This document shows positions 1 to 5,237 of a stretch of DNA of 5,237 nucleotides, piece after piece (the first letter of the stretch is position 1; each line of letters opens with the position of its first letter). Below the pieces are notes generated by a model. It was not told the DNA's origin, ran no database searches, and was given only the letters and a program-made list of their open reading frames with translations. This stretch comes from Candidatus Zixiibacteriota bacterium (GTDB lineage Bacteria; Zixibacteria; MSB-5A5; JAABVY01): positions 5,253 through 10,489 of the forward strand of contig JAABVY010000294.1 of NCBI GenBank assembly GCA_011777135.1. The letters are read 5' to 3'. The position numbers and the translations under genes were made by a program.

Positions 1-1194
1 AAATTCATAGCCAGTGGAAACCATCATGGGTGCGATAATGAATCCATAATAATGCAGTTTCTCACGCAGGTAGATTTCCTGTGTTTTCTTCGATACTATC
101 ATGCCCCGAAAGGCGTCATATGATGGGGTCAAAAGCTCCGGATTTGATAGAATCTTCTCAACCTCCCAGATAATCGCTCTGGCATTTTTCTCGGAATCCG
201 TGGTCGCTGAAATCCTGAGCATTGAAAAATCTTTCTGAGTCTCCAGCGAGGCATATATAGAGGAGGCCAGACCCTTGTCCTCGATATATTTTGTGAGAGG
301 AGAACCTTCCCCGGAACCAAGATACTCGACCAGCATGTAATATGGATAATAATCCGGATCAGTATAGTGCGGAGCGGGCAGGGCCAGGTCGACATAAAAA
401 TTCTTTGTATCGATTGTCGTCTCTTCGATCCGGCGATCATCGGGAATCATGAAATTGACCAGATCGATCTTGGGCATTTTGCCTTTTTCATAGTTGCCAA
501 AAAATCGGTCGAATTTTTCTATCATCTCCTCTGTATCAAAATCTCCGATTATGAGCGCAATCATATTATTGGGGATATAGTATTTTTTATAGTATTCCAG
601 AACATCCTCACGAGTCAAGGATGAGATGTGGTCTGCGGTACCCAGTACTGTGCGTGCGTAAGGAGTGCCCTCGAATACAACTTCATTGAAATAATAATCC
701 GCCAGCGTGCTGGGGACATCATTCGATTTTCGGATTTCCTCTATTACGATTTTCTTCTCTTTCGGAAATTCTTCCGCGGGCAAAGTCGAATTAAAAAGCT
801 GATCCGCTTGTATCGCCAGCCCGGTATCGATATATTCTCTGGGCATGAGTACCAGATAAGCGGTCAGATCTTTGCGCGTAAATGCATTTATATAACCGCC
901 GTACTCCTTGATAGTCTCGTTCAATTCGATTCTGTCACGGTTGGTTGTGCCGTTAAAAAGCAGGTGTTCGAGGAAATGGGTCATGCCGTTGGTTTTTTCA
1001 TTTTCATAGCGCGCACCCGCATTGACGAAGACAACCGACGTTATCATGGGGGAGGAATGATTTTCCTTTAAAACGAGCTTCATGCCGTTAGCAAGATTGG
1101 CATAAGTTGTCCCGTCATCACTTGCGGCATGTAAGAGGCTGGTGACGGTTAAAATCAGGAATAATGAATATATTATGATTCTCTTTGTGATCAT
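1..1194 (-). CDS. Secreted M16 family zinc metallopeptidase, C-terminus cut by window edge
   Basis: The frame is open from an ATG at 1194 to the window edge, 398 codons without a stop. Residues 1-23 form a Sec-type signal peptide: basic MITKR, a hydrophobic core, then LLHA before ASDDG, so the enzyme is probably periplasmic or exported. The M16 N-terminal domain spans about 28-175. It carries the inverted zinc motif H73-FLE-H77 and a third ligand at E153 in IVIEEIRKSND, 76 residues after H77, the family's usual spacing. Glu76 would be the catalytic base. The second domain (PF05193 type) starts near YYIPNN and GDFD (217-220) and includes EYLGSGEGS (290-298). All catalytic residues are present, so this looks like an active subunit rather than an inactive partner. 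M16B proteins of this kind are usually 420-450 residues, so perhaps 30-50 residues are missing, unless it is a longer form. GGGAG at 1206-1202, 7 bases upstream, supports the start. Substrate unknown; by family it cleaves peptides or small unfolded proteins. Confidence 0.93.
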   Translation of the reverse strand, partial: MITKRIIIYSLFLILTVTSLLHAASDDGTTYANLANGMKLVLKENHSSPMITSVVFVNAGARYENEKTNGMTHFLEHLLFNGTTNRDRIELNETIKEYGGYINAFTRKDLTAYLVLMPREYIDTGLAIQADQLFNSTLPAEEFPKEKKIVIEEIRKSNDVPSTLADYYFNEVVFEGTPYARTVLGTADHISSLTREDVLEYYKKYYIPNNMIALIIGDFDTEEMIEKFDRFFGNYEKGKMPKIDLVNFMIPDDRRIEETTIDTKNFYVDLALPAPHYTDPDYYPYYMLVEYLGSGEGSPLTKYIEDKGLASSIYASLETQKDFSMLRISATTDSEKNARAIIWEVEKILSNPELLTPSYDAFRGMIVSKKTQEIYLREKLHYYGFIIAPMMVSTGYEF

Positions 1195-1201
1195 TTCAAT
1201 T

Positions 1202-1206
1202 CTCCC
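1202..1206 (-). promoter_or_regulatory. Ribosome binding site of the leftward M16 gene
   Basis: The minus strand reads GGGAG 7 bases before the ATG at 1194. This is a good Shine-Dalgarno match at normal spacing, and it fixes the start that leaves a complete signal peptide. Confidence 0.7.
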
Positions 1207-1235
1207 TTTGATAAATTTTTGTTGCTAACTCTGGC

Positions 1236-1263
1236 AATAAATCTAACTGCATTACTCTGTCAA
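1236..1263 (-). promoter_or_regulatory. Candidate sigma-70-like promoter for the leftward M16 gene
   Basis: On the minus strand there is a perfect -35 hexamer TTGACA (1263-1258), a 16-base spacer, and a weak -10 TTTATT (1241-1236, 4 of 6 matches to TATAAT). Transcription would start near 1229, giving a leader of about 35 bases that contains the ribosome binding site. It lies in the 108-base gap after the GTPase gene, so the M16 gene may be transcribed independently even if some transcript reads through from upstream. This rests on motif match only; the -10 is weak. Confidence 0.42.
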
Positions 1264-1302
1264 GCTCTTTATATTGTCTATTAACGCTGCTCCGGGTGTA
1301 TT

Positions 1303-2307
1303 TCAGATATGAAATTCAATAATATCACCATCCGCGAGCTGAAATGAATTCGTAACCCGCTGTCCATCAAACTTTCCCTCGCCCCAGACTTTCGCATATT
1401 GAAGTTTTTCGGCGAAGTCCTTGTGTATGCTCAGGGCAGCGTCCTCAACCGTTGCCCCGATTGGCAGTATGATGGGGTCTTTGTAGTCGACTTCCTTGCC
1501 GGGCGATTTTGTATAAACCCTGATAATTTTCAGCATTTCGAAAATACGGCTCTTGAACTGCTCTATATTGCGGTTGCGATGAACTGAGATGCCGAGGATT
1601 GGGAATTTTTCTCCATAAAACTCCTGCAGGATTTGAAAGATGTCAGGAGCTTTCTCTTCCCCGATTTTATTAGCAAGAATTAAGGTCTTCTTGCAGAAAA
1701 CAGAATTTTCATATTCCTCCGGAATCGTCTCGCCCGTAAGGACAATACCGGCATCTTTTATGACTTCAAGAGTTTCATCAAGGCTTTCCAGCAGGTCATC
1801 TGCGGATACGTCCACAACAATCACAATCATATCGCCGTTACGGATCAGATTAGTCATCCAGCCGTCATAGGTTTCCTTGCTGACAGGGGGCATATCCACA
1901 AGCTGGAATTGGATAGTCTTGTACGGCATCATAGCCGGCATAGGCGTTCGGGTTGTGAAGGGATAATCTGCAATCTCCGGCTCGGTGTTCGTAACCAGCT
2001 TAACCAGCGAGGATTTCCCCGAATTGGGCGGCCCCAGGATTATTATCTGGGCTGCTCCATGTTTCTCAACATGATCGAGATAGGATGTCCTCCGGGCGCC
2101 GCCGCCTTTGGATTTTTTGCCTGATTCCAGCTTTTGCCTGATTTTGGACATGCGGGTCTTGATATCGGCACGCATTTTTTCGGTGCCTTTGTGCTTGGGG
2201 ATGACCCGCATCATCTCCTCCAGGCAGGCCAGCCGTTCCTCATCACTGGAGGCATTGCGAAAGCGCTCTTCCGCCTCTTTATATTGCGGTGTTAAATTTG
2301 CAGGCAT
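1303..2307 (-). CDS. DRG/Obg-like GTPase with C-terminal TGS domain, atypical G3 and G4 motifs
   Basis: This 334-residue soluble protein has three parts. Residues 1-75 are a charged helical region ending in a basic, glycine-rich stretch (GKKSKGGGARR). The G domain spans about 85-260. The C-terminal TGS domain (about 262-334) begins IIRVYTKSPGKEVDY and includes IHKDFAEKLQYAKVWG, the DRG-type signature. In the G domain, G1 is GPPNSGKSS (92-100), G2 lies in DYPFTTRTP (114-122), and G3 is DMPP (138-141) where DxPG is usual. G4 is NKIG (213-216), lacking the aspartate of NKxD, and G5 may be SVH (241-243). The family is known for ribosome- or RNA-associated roles; this member's partner is unknown. 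The start at MPANLTPQY is supported by an in-frame TGA four codons upstream, but there is no visible Shine-Dalgarno site. It begins 9 bases after the SGNH gene, which suggests cotranscription and perhaps translational coupling. Family assignment is firm; nucleotide preference is not. Confidence 0.92.
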   Translation of the reverse strand: MPANLTPQYKEAEERFRNASSDEERLACLEEMMRVIPKHKGTEKMRADIKTRMSKIRQKLESGKKSKGGGARRTSYLDHVEKHGAAQIIILGPPNSGKSSLVKLVTNTEPEIADYPFTTRTPMPAMMPYKTIQFQLVDMPPVSKETYDGWMTNLIRNGDMIVIVVDVSADDLLESLDETLEVIKDAGIVLTGETIPEEYENSVFCKKTLILANKIGEEKAPDIFQILQEFYGEKFPILGISVHRNRNIEQFKSRIFEMLKIIRVYTKSPGKEVDYKDPIILPIGATVEDAALSIHKDFAEKLQYAKVWGEGKFDGQRVTNSFQLADGDIIEFHI

Positions 2308-2316
2308 AAGACTATG

Positions 2317-3816
2317 TCAATTGTGATCGTTAATGATTTCCAGGATTTTATCCGTAAACTGCTCGGCTATAATCCGATGTCCGGTCTGGTTTGGATGACA
2401 ATGATCCACGAACAGCTTTTCGCGTCCCAGCCGTTCGAAATCAGCCTTCAGATCAATTAACGGTAGATCCCTTTTTTTCGCAACTTTTTCTATAATATTA
2501 TTATACTCGCTTTTAATCCGGAGCGAATTGTAGTCATAATCGCGCGCCATCCGCAGATAATAATCCGCAGAATCGGCCATACCTTGCTTCCAATATGTCA
2601 TGCCGATATTATACATGATAGATGCATCCTCCGGATCATTCGATAGAGCTTTCTTTAAGTATGCATATGCGCTATCATATTTTCCACCCTGCCAGTATAG
2701 CACACCTATATTATTCCAATAAGCTGCATTGTCATTATTATCACGAAGCAGTCCCTCATAGCGGGAAATATTTTCAGCAATATCGCCTGAATCCGTATAT
2801 GCTGATTGAAGTACATGCTGTGACCAGGGATCGATCTGGCCGTACTGTTCCCGGAACATCTCCCAGTCCAGTGCCAGGGACATCTTCTGCTCCAGCATTT
2901 CGCGCTGTCTTTCCGGCATAAAAAGCTGCCCGCTAACAGTATCCCGCCCGGTCGTGAAGACTTTGAATTCTACACCCGGCGGCCATGTCAGCGGAACCGG
3001 GATAGTGTTCAATATCACTCTGGCGCCGTTTTCTCTGCTTATATTTATAATATCATTGAGATTTTTTTCGAATCTTTGCGGCGGCACCCGCACCTGCAAT
3101 TCCATGCCCTCATAATCCTGCATTTTGGATTTGAGCGGAATCAGGATACTTTTAAGCATCCTGTAAGTTTTGAAATTATTAAGTGCCTTTTTGAGGCCCA
3201 TGTATTCCGATGCTTGCACCATCAATGCTGAGTCCGATAGATAACCATTATAAGAGGCATCATTATTTCCAAGATAGATGAGCACAATATCCGGCTGGTA
3301 TTTCATGCCCTCCTCACGCAGGTAATCCAGTCCCTGCCGTGAGGTATATCCGGCGGTGGAAGCATTTATTATTTCCACTTCGCGATTGAGCTTTCTCTCC
3401 AGGAATTGCTGCAAAAGCCATACATAAGAATTATCCCAGTCCTTGAGCCCGATTCCAAGAGGAGTGGAGTCGCCCAGGAGAAGGATTCTCAATTTTGCGG
3501 CATCCTTTTCATAGGGAATGAGCCGCCCGGTCAGACCACGGGAATTTGTCTGCACAAAACTCTTGTTCAGGTTCGGCTTCATCGTCCATAAAAGCTCCGG
3601 ATCGGGCTGGTGAATCCCCATAAATCCGGCAAACAGGTTTTCCTGCCAGCTGGCCGATGACTCGCTTTTTTCGAAGAGCTTCTGAGCGGGAAACAATCCC
3701 GCAAGACGCAGTATGATCTCCACTGCAATCAGGACCAGAACGGCCACGATGATACCGAAGCTGATTTTTTTTGAGAGCGAGATATTTCGATTTATTTTTC
3801 TGTTAGTCATTTCCAT
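2317..3816 (-). CDS. Membrane-anchored SGNH/GDSL-type hydrolase with two TPR repeats
   Basis: Read from the ATG at 3816 this is a 499-residue protein. A basic N-terminus is followed by one transmembrane segment (about 18-42), giving a signal anchor with the body outside the cytoplasm. A segment with PNLNKSF and NSRGLTG precedes the catalytic fold, as is common in bacterial SGNH proteins. Block I is LLLGDST with nucleophile Ser117, block II has Gly156 in NASTAGYTS, block III is GNND (183-186), and block V is DHCH with Asp471 and His474. The Ser-Asp-His triad and the oxyanion Gly and Asn are thus all present, so it is predicted to be active as an esterase, acyl hydrolase or acyltransferase; the substrate is unknown. 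Two TPR units (about 363-397 and 397-430) lie between blocks III and V. The start is uncertain: ATG at 3810 or TTG at 3855 (13 residues longer) are alternatives, and none has a good Shine-Dalgarno site. I prefer 3816 because the TTG version would translate through the palindrome at 3834-3846. Confidence 0.88.
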   Translation of the reverse strand: MEMTNRKINRNISLSKKISFGIIVAVLVLIAVEIILRLAGLFPAQKLFEKSESSASWQENLFAGFMGIHQPDPELLWTMKPNLNKSFVQTNSRGLTGRLIPYEKDAAKLRILLLGDSTPLGIGLKDWDNSYVWLLQQFLERKLNREVEIINASTAGYTSRQGLDYLREEGMKYQPDIVLIYLGNNDASYNGYLSDSALMVQASEYMGLKKALNNFKTYRMLKSILIPLKSKMQDYEGMELQVRVPPQRFEKNLNDIINISRENGARVILNTIPVPLTWPPGVEFKVFTTGRDTVSGQLFMPERQREMLEQKMSLALDWEMFREQYGQIDPWSQHVLQSAYTDSGDIAENISRYEGLLRDNNDNAAYWNNIGVLYWQGGKYDSAYAYLKKALSNDPEDASIMYNIGMTYWKQGMADSADYYLRMARDYDYNSLRIKSEYNNIIEKVAKKRDLPLIDLKADFERLGREKLFVDHCHPNQTGHRIIAEQFTDKILEIINDHN

Positions 3817-3833
3817 ATCGTATAATAATTTAA

Positions 3834-3846
3834 CTTGTGTCACAAG
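3834..3846. repeat. Perfect 13-base palindrome, possible operator
   Basis: The plus strand reads CTTGTG, one T, then CACAAG, a perfect 6+1+6 inverted repeat 18 bases upstream of the preferred ATG of the SGNH gene. It lies in the spacer of a possible weak minus-strand promoter (TTGAAA 3855-3850, 17 bases, TAAATT 3832-3827). It would suit a dimeric DNA-binding regulator, although a 6-base stem with a 1-base loop cannot form a normal RNA hairpin. The core TGTGTCACA recalls CRP half-sites but lacks their 6-base spacing. Function is inferred only. Confidence 0.45.
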
Positions 3847-3868
3847 AGATTTCAAGCACTCTTTATGC

Positions 3869-3898
3869 TTGCTTTTGAATGCTCGCTTGTATTATACT
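3869..3898 (+). promoter_or_regulatory. Candidate plus-strand promoter of the rightward M16 gene
   Basis: TATACT at 3893-3898 (5 of 6 matches to TATAAT) with a weak TTGCTT at 3869-3874, 18 bases upstream. Transcription would start near 3905, just ahead of the AGGAGG site, giving a leader of about 15 bases. The alternative -10 TATTAT (3890-3895) overlaps it. The -10 shares bases with the minus-strand TATAAT, so both promoters use the same AT-rich dyad. Confidence 0.42.
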
Positions 3899-3920
3899 AA
3901 TTGAAATTCAGGAGGTTCAA
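3891..3920 (-). promoter_or_regulatory. Candidate minus-strand promoter of the SGNH-GTPase operon
   Basis: The minus strand has a perfect -10 TATAAT (3896-3891) preceded at 18 bases by TTGAAC (3920-3915, 4 of 6 matches to TTGACA). Transcription would begin near 3884, leaving a leader of about 68 bases to the ATG at 3816. The -35 overlaps the ribosome binding site and the first base of the start codon of the divergent M16 gene, so the two genes are packed tightly. Motif-based. Confidence 0.45.
3910..3915 (+). promoter_or_regulatory. Ribosome binding site of the rightward M16 gene
   Basis: AGGAGG, a perfect Shine-Dalgarno core, lies 4 bases before the ATG at 3920. The spacing is slightly short but acceptable, and it settles the start codon. 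It is much stronger than anything upstream of the SGNH or GTPase genes. Confidence 0.8.
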
Positions 3921-5237
3921 TGAAGAGAGCAGCTATATTTTTTCACATCATGATACTTCTGCCCGTGATATTAACGGGACAAATAGGTCTGGATATAGAA
4001 AAGACAGTACTCGATAATGGATTGACAATTTTGACTTATGAAGATCACTCCTTTCCGACAGTTTCATACCAGACTTTTGTGAATGCCGGTTCACGGGATG
4101 AGCTTCGCGCCGGCGCCACCGGAATTGCACATGTGTTCGAGCATATGATGTTCAGGGGTACGCCAACTCATCCGGATTATGATGAGGCTCTGGCATATAT
4201 GGGTCCTCAGACTAATGCCTACACCGGCCAGGACTATACCTGCTACTACGTAAATGCCAAGGCCGAATTCTTGCCTGAAATCATTGCTATTGAGGCGGAT
4301 AGAATCCGCAATCTCGACTTCACGAATGAGACCTTCCGGCGTGAGCTCGGACCTGTCAAGGAGGAACGCAGGAGGTTTATGGATGATGATCCCGATGGTT
4401 ATCTGGAAGAACAAATTTATAGATTGGCCTATACCCGCCATACATATGAGCATCCGGTTATTGGCTGGCAGAATGACCTCGAAAAGAATATGACCTTTCG
4501 TGATGCCGCCGATTTCCGGGAGGTATTTTATTCTCCTAATTTTGTGACCATAGTTGTAGGCGGGAATTTTGAAACTGAAGAGGTACTCAACCTGATCCAG
4601 CAGCATTACGGCGACTGGCCCTCTCATCTCCCACCAATTGGCAGAGTTCGTACAGAACCGGTTCAAAAAAAAGAAAGAGCCCTGGAACTTACGTGGAAAT
4701 CCTCTGAAATACCGGCTAAGGTTGCCATAGCCTATCATATTCCCGACCTCAACTATATGGATAATGATCTCCTTGCGCTTCAGGCCCTGGAGAGGATGCT
4801 ATTTTCTGAATCTGGAACTCTACGGAAAAAACTCAAGGATGAGCTGGGTCTTGTGGAGTCAATCCGGGCCGATGCTGAGGGTATGAAGGATCCCGGATTG
4901 TTTCTGATCCGTATGAATCTGACTGACCCGAAGATTATTGACTCGACCTTGAATGTGCTCTACAGCCAGTTAGAGAGCATCAAGGAAAATGGTGTCTCCG
5001 AGGAGGATTTGAAGCGTGCGGTCAACAGCATGAAGGCCGATTATCTCTATCGGCTAAACCGGCCGGCGCGGATTGTGGGCACCATCGGCTACTATCATCT
5101 GGTAGGAGGGGACCATAAACTGATGTTCGAGTATTACGATCAGCTTGACACTGTAACTGTCGAAGATTTGCAAAAAGCCGCCGGGGAGTATCTGAAAGAA
5201 TCAAATCGCAATGTGGTTGTACTGAAGCCCGCGGATG
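3920..5237 (+). CDS. Secreted M16 family zinc metallopeptidase, C-terminal end beyond window
   Basis: The frame is open from ATG 3920 to the window edge: 439 complete codons plus one base. Residues 1-20 form a Sec-type signal peptide (basic MKR, hydrophobic core, cleavage probably near LTG-Q), so the protein is exported; there is no lipobox cysteine. The M16 N-terminal domain (about 25-175) has the inverted zinc motif H71-VFE-H75 and the third ligand probably at E149 in VKEERRR, 74 residues after H75. Glu74 is the expected catalytic base, so the protein should be active. The second domain (PF05193 type) begins at SPNFVTIVVGGNF (205-217) and continues past ERMLFSESGTLRKKL. The last visible residues (YLKESNRNVVVLKP) resemble the usual end of an M16 single unit, so few codons may be missing unless a second unit follows. 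It is a distant paralogue of the minus-strand M16 protein. A noncatalytic M16 partner often lies next to such genes and could be just downstream. Substrate unknown. Confidence 0.94.
   Translation, partial: MKRAAIFFHIMILLPVILTGQIGLDIEKTVLDNGLTILTYEDHSFPTVSYQTFVNAGSRDELRAGATGIAHVFEHMMFRGTPTHPDYDEALAYMGPQTNAYTGQDYTCYYVNAKAEFLPEIIAIEADRIRNLDFTNETFRRELGPVKEERRRFMDDDPDGYLEEQIYRLAYTRHTYEHPVIGWQNDLEKNMTFRDAADFREVFYSPNFVTIVVGGNFETEEVLNLIQQHYGDWPSHLPPIGRVRTEPVQKKERALELTWKSSEIPAKVAIAYHIPDLNYMDNDLLALQALERMLFSESGTLRKKLKDELGLVESIRADAEGMKDPGLFLIRMNLTDPKIIDSTLNVLYSQLESIKENGVSEEDLKRAVNSMKADYLYRLNRPARIVGTIGYYHLVGGDHKLMFEYYDQLDTVTVEDLQKAAGEYLKESNRNVVVLKPAD

Larger units (their letters stand above)
1195..1302. 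other. Intergenic gap between GTPase and leftward M16 genes
   Basis: These 108 bases hold the candidate promoter and the ribosome binding site of the M16 gene. I found no convincing stem-loop followed by a T-run on the minus strand after the GTPase stop at 1303, so there is no visible intrinsic terminator. Read-through from the GTPase into the M16 gene is therefore possible. Confidence 0.5.
3817..3919. other. Divergent intergenic control region
   Basis: These roughly 100 bases separate the leftward SGNH-GTPase pair from the rightward M16 gene. They contain the overlapping -10 sequences centred on 3893, the palindrome at 3834-3846, and the M16 ribosome binding site. If the SGNH gene really starts at TTG 3855, the region shrinks to 64 bases. 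No small ORF or RNA gene is evident in it. Confidence 0.6.

Noticed and set aside
129..1071. Open frames of about 85-147 residues in 129-440 (minus) and 367-624 and 628-1071 (plus)
   Set aside because: They lie over the minus-strand M16 gene, which has a signal peptide, zinc motif and family-wide sequence in its frame; these are shadow frames with no recognisable domains.
1280..1302. Possible intrinsic terminator after the GTPase gene
   Set aside because: The GC-rich CCCGGAGC stretch does not pair into a stable stem and no T-run follows on the minus strand.
2622..2921. A 99-codon plus-strand open frame over the SGNH gene
   Set aside because: It is antisense to the TPR region of a well-supported gene, with no ribosome binding site and low-complexity proline-rich sequence.
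3834..3846. CRP or FNR binding site
   Set aside because: TGTG and CACA are present, but only one base separates them, while CRP and FNR sites need a longer spacer; it remains only a generic palindrome.
4091..4738. A 215-codon minus-strand open frame
   Set aside because: It is antisense to the plus-strand M16 coding sequence, including its HVFEH motif, and its product has no recognisable domain; it is a shadow of codon bias.
1..5237. Defence system, mobile element or CRISPR
   Set aside because: There are no transposase, integrase, Cas or toxin-antitoxin genes, no direct repeats at regular spacing and no composition shift; the genes are long, intact housekeeping or envelope-type families.

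Overview
This window is ordinary bacterial chromosomal DNA of moderate G+C. It is densely coding and holds four protein genes in a divergent layout. Two secreted M16 zinc metallopeptidases run off the two edges: one on the minus strand (1-1194, C-terminus missing) and one on the plus strand (3920-5237, C-terminus missing). Between them, on the minus strand, lie a membrane-anchored SGNH/GDSL-type hydrolase with TPR repeats (2317-3816) and a DRG/Obg-like TGS-domain GTPase (1303-2307). I see no RNA gene, mobile element, CRISPR array or long repeat, and no gene-free stretch above about 110 bases.

The sequence does not identify the organism directly. Exported M16 peptidases, a large anchored SGNH-TPR protein, a stand-alone TGS GTPase beginning MPANLTPQY, and a mix of genes with and without Shine-Dalgarno sites would fit a lineage of the FCB superphylum or another environmental phylum. 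That is a low-confidence guess. Codon use and composition look even across the window, with no sign of recent transfer.

Layout: the short region 3817-3919 separates the SGNH gene (leftward) from the rightward M16 gene. It contains a symmetric -10 sequence (GTAT-T-ATAC) that could serve both strands, and a perfect 13-base palindrome (CTTGTG-T-CACAAG) on the SGNH side. The SGNH and GTPase genes are separated by only 9 bases and are probably cotranscribed. The leftward M16 gene follows after 108 bases, with a candidate promoter of its own (perfect TTGACA) and a good ribosome binding site.

Function: the two M16 proteins and the SGNH protein are predicted to act at or outside the cytoplasmic membrane, in peptide degradation and in ester or acyl chemistry respectively. 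The GTPase is cytoplasmic and probably ribosome- or RNA-linked by family. No single pathway joining all four is evident. The most interesting points are the altered G3 and G4 nucleotide-binding motifs of the GTPase, the TPR pair inserted inside the SGNH catalytic fold, and the compact divergent control region. I did not find a convincing new multi-gene system.
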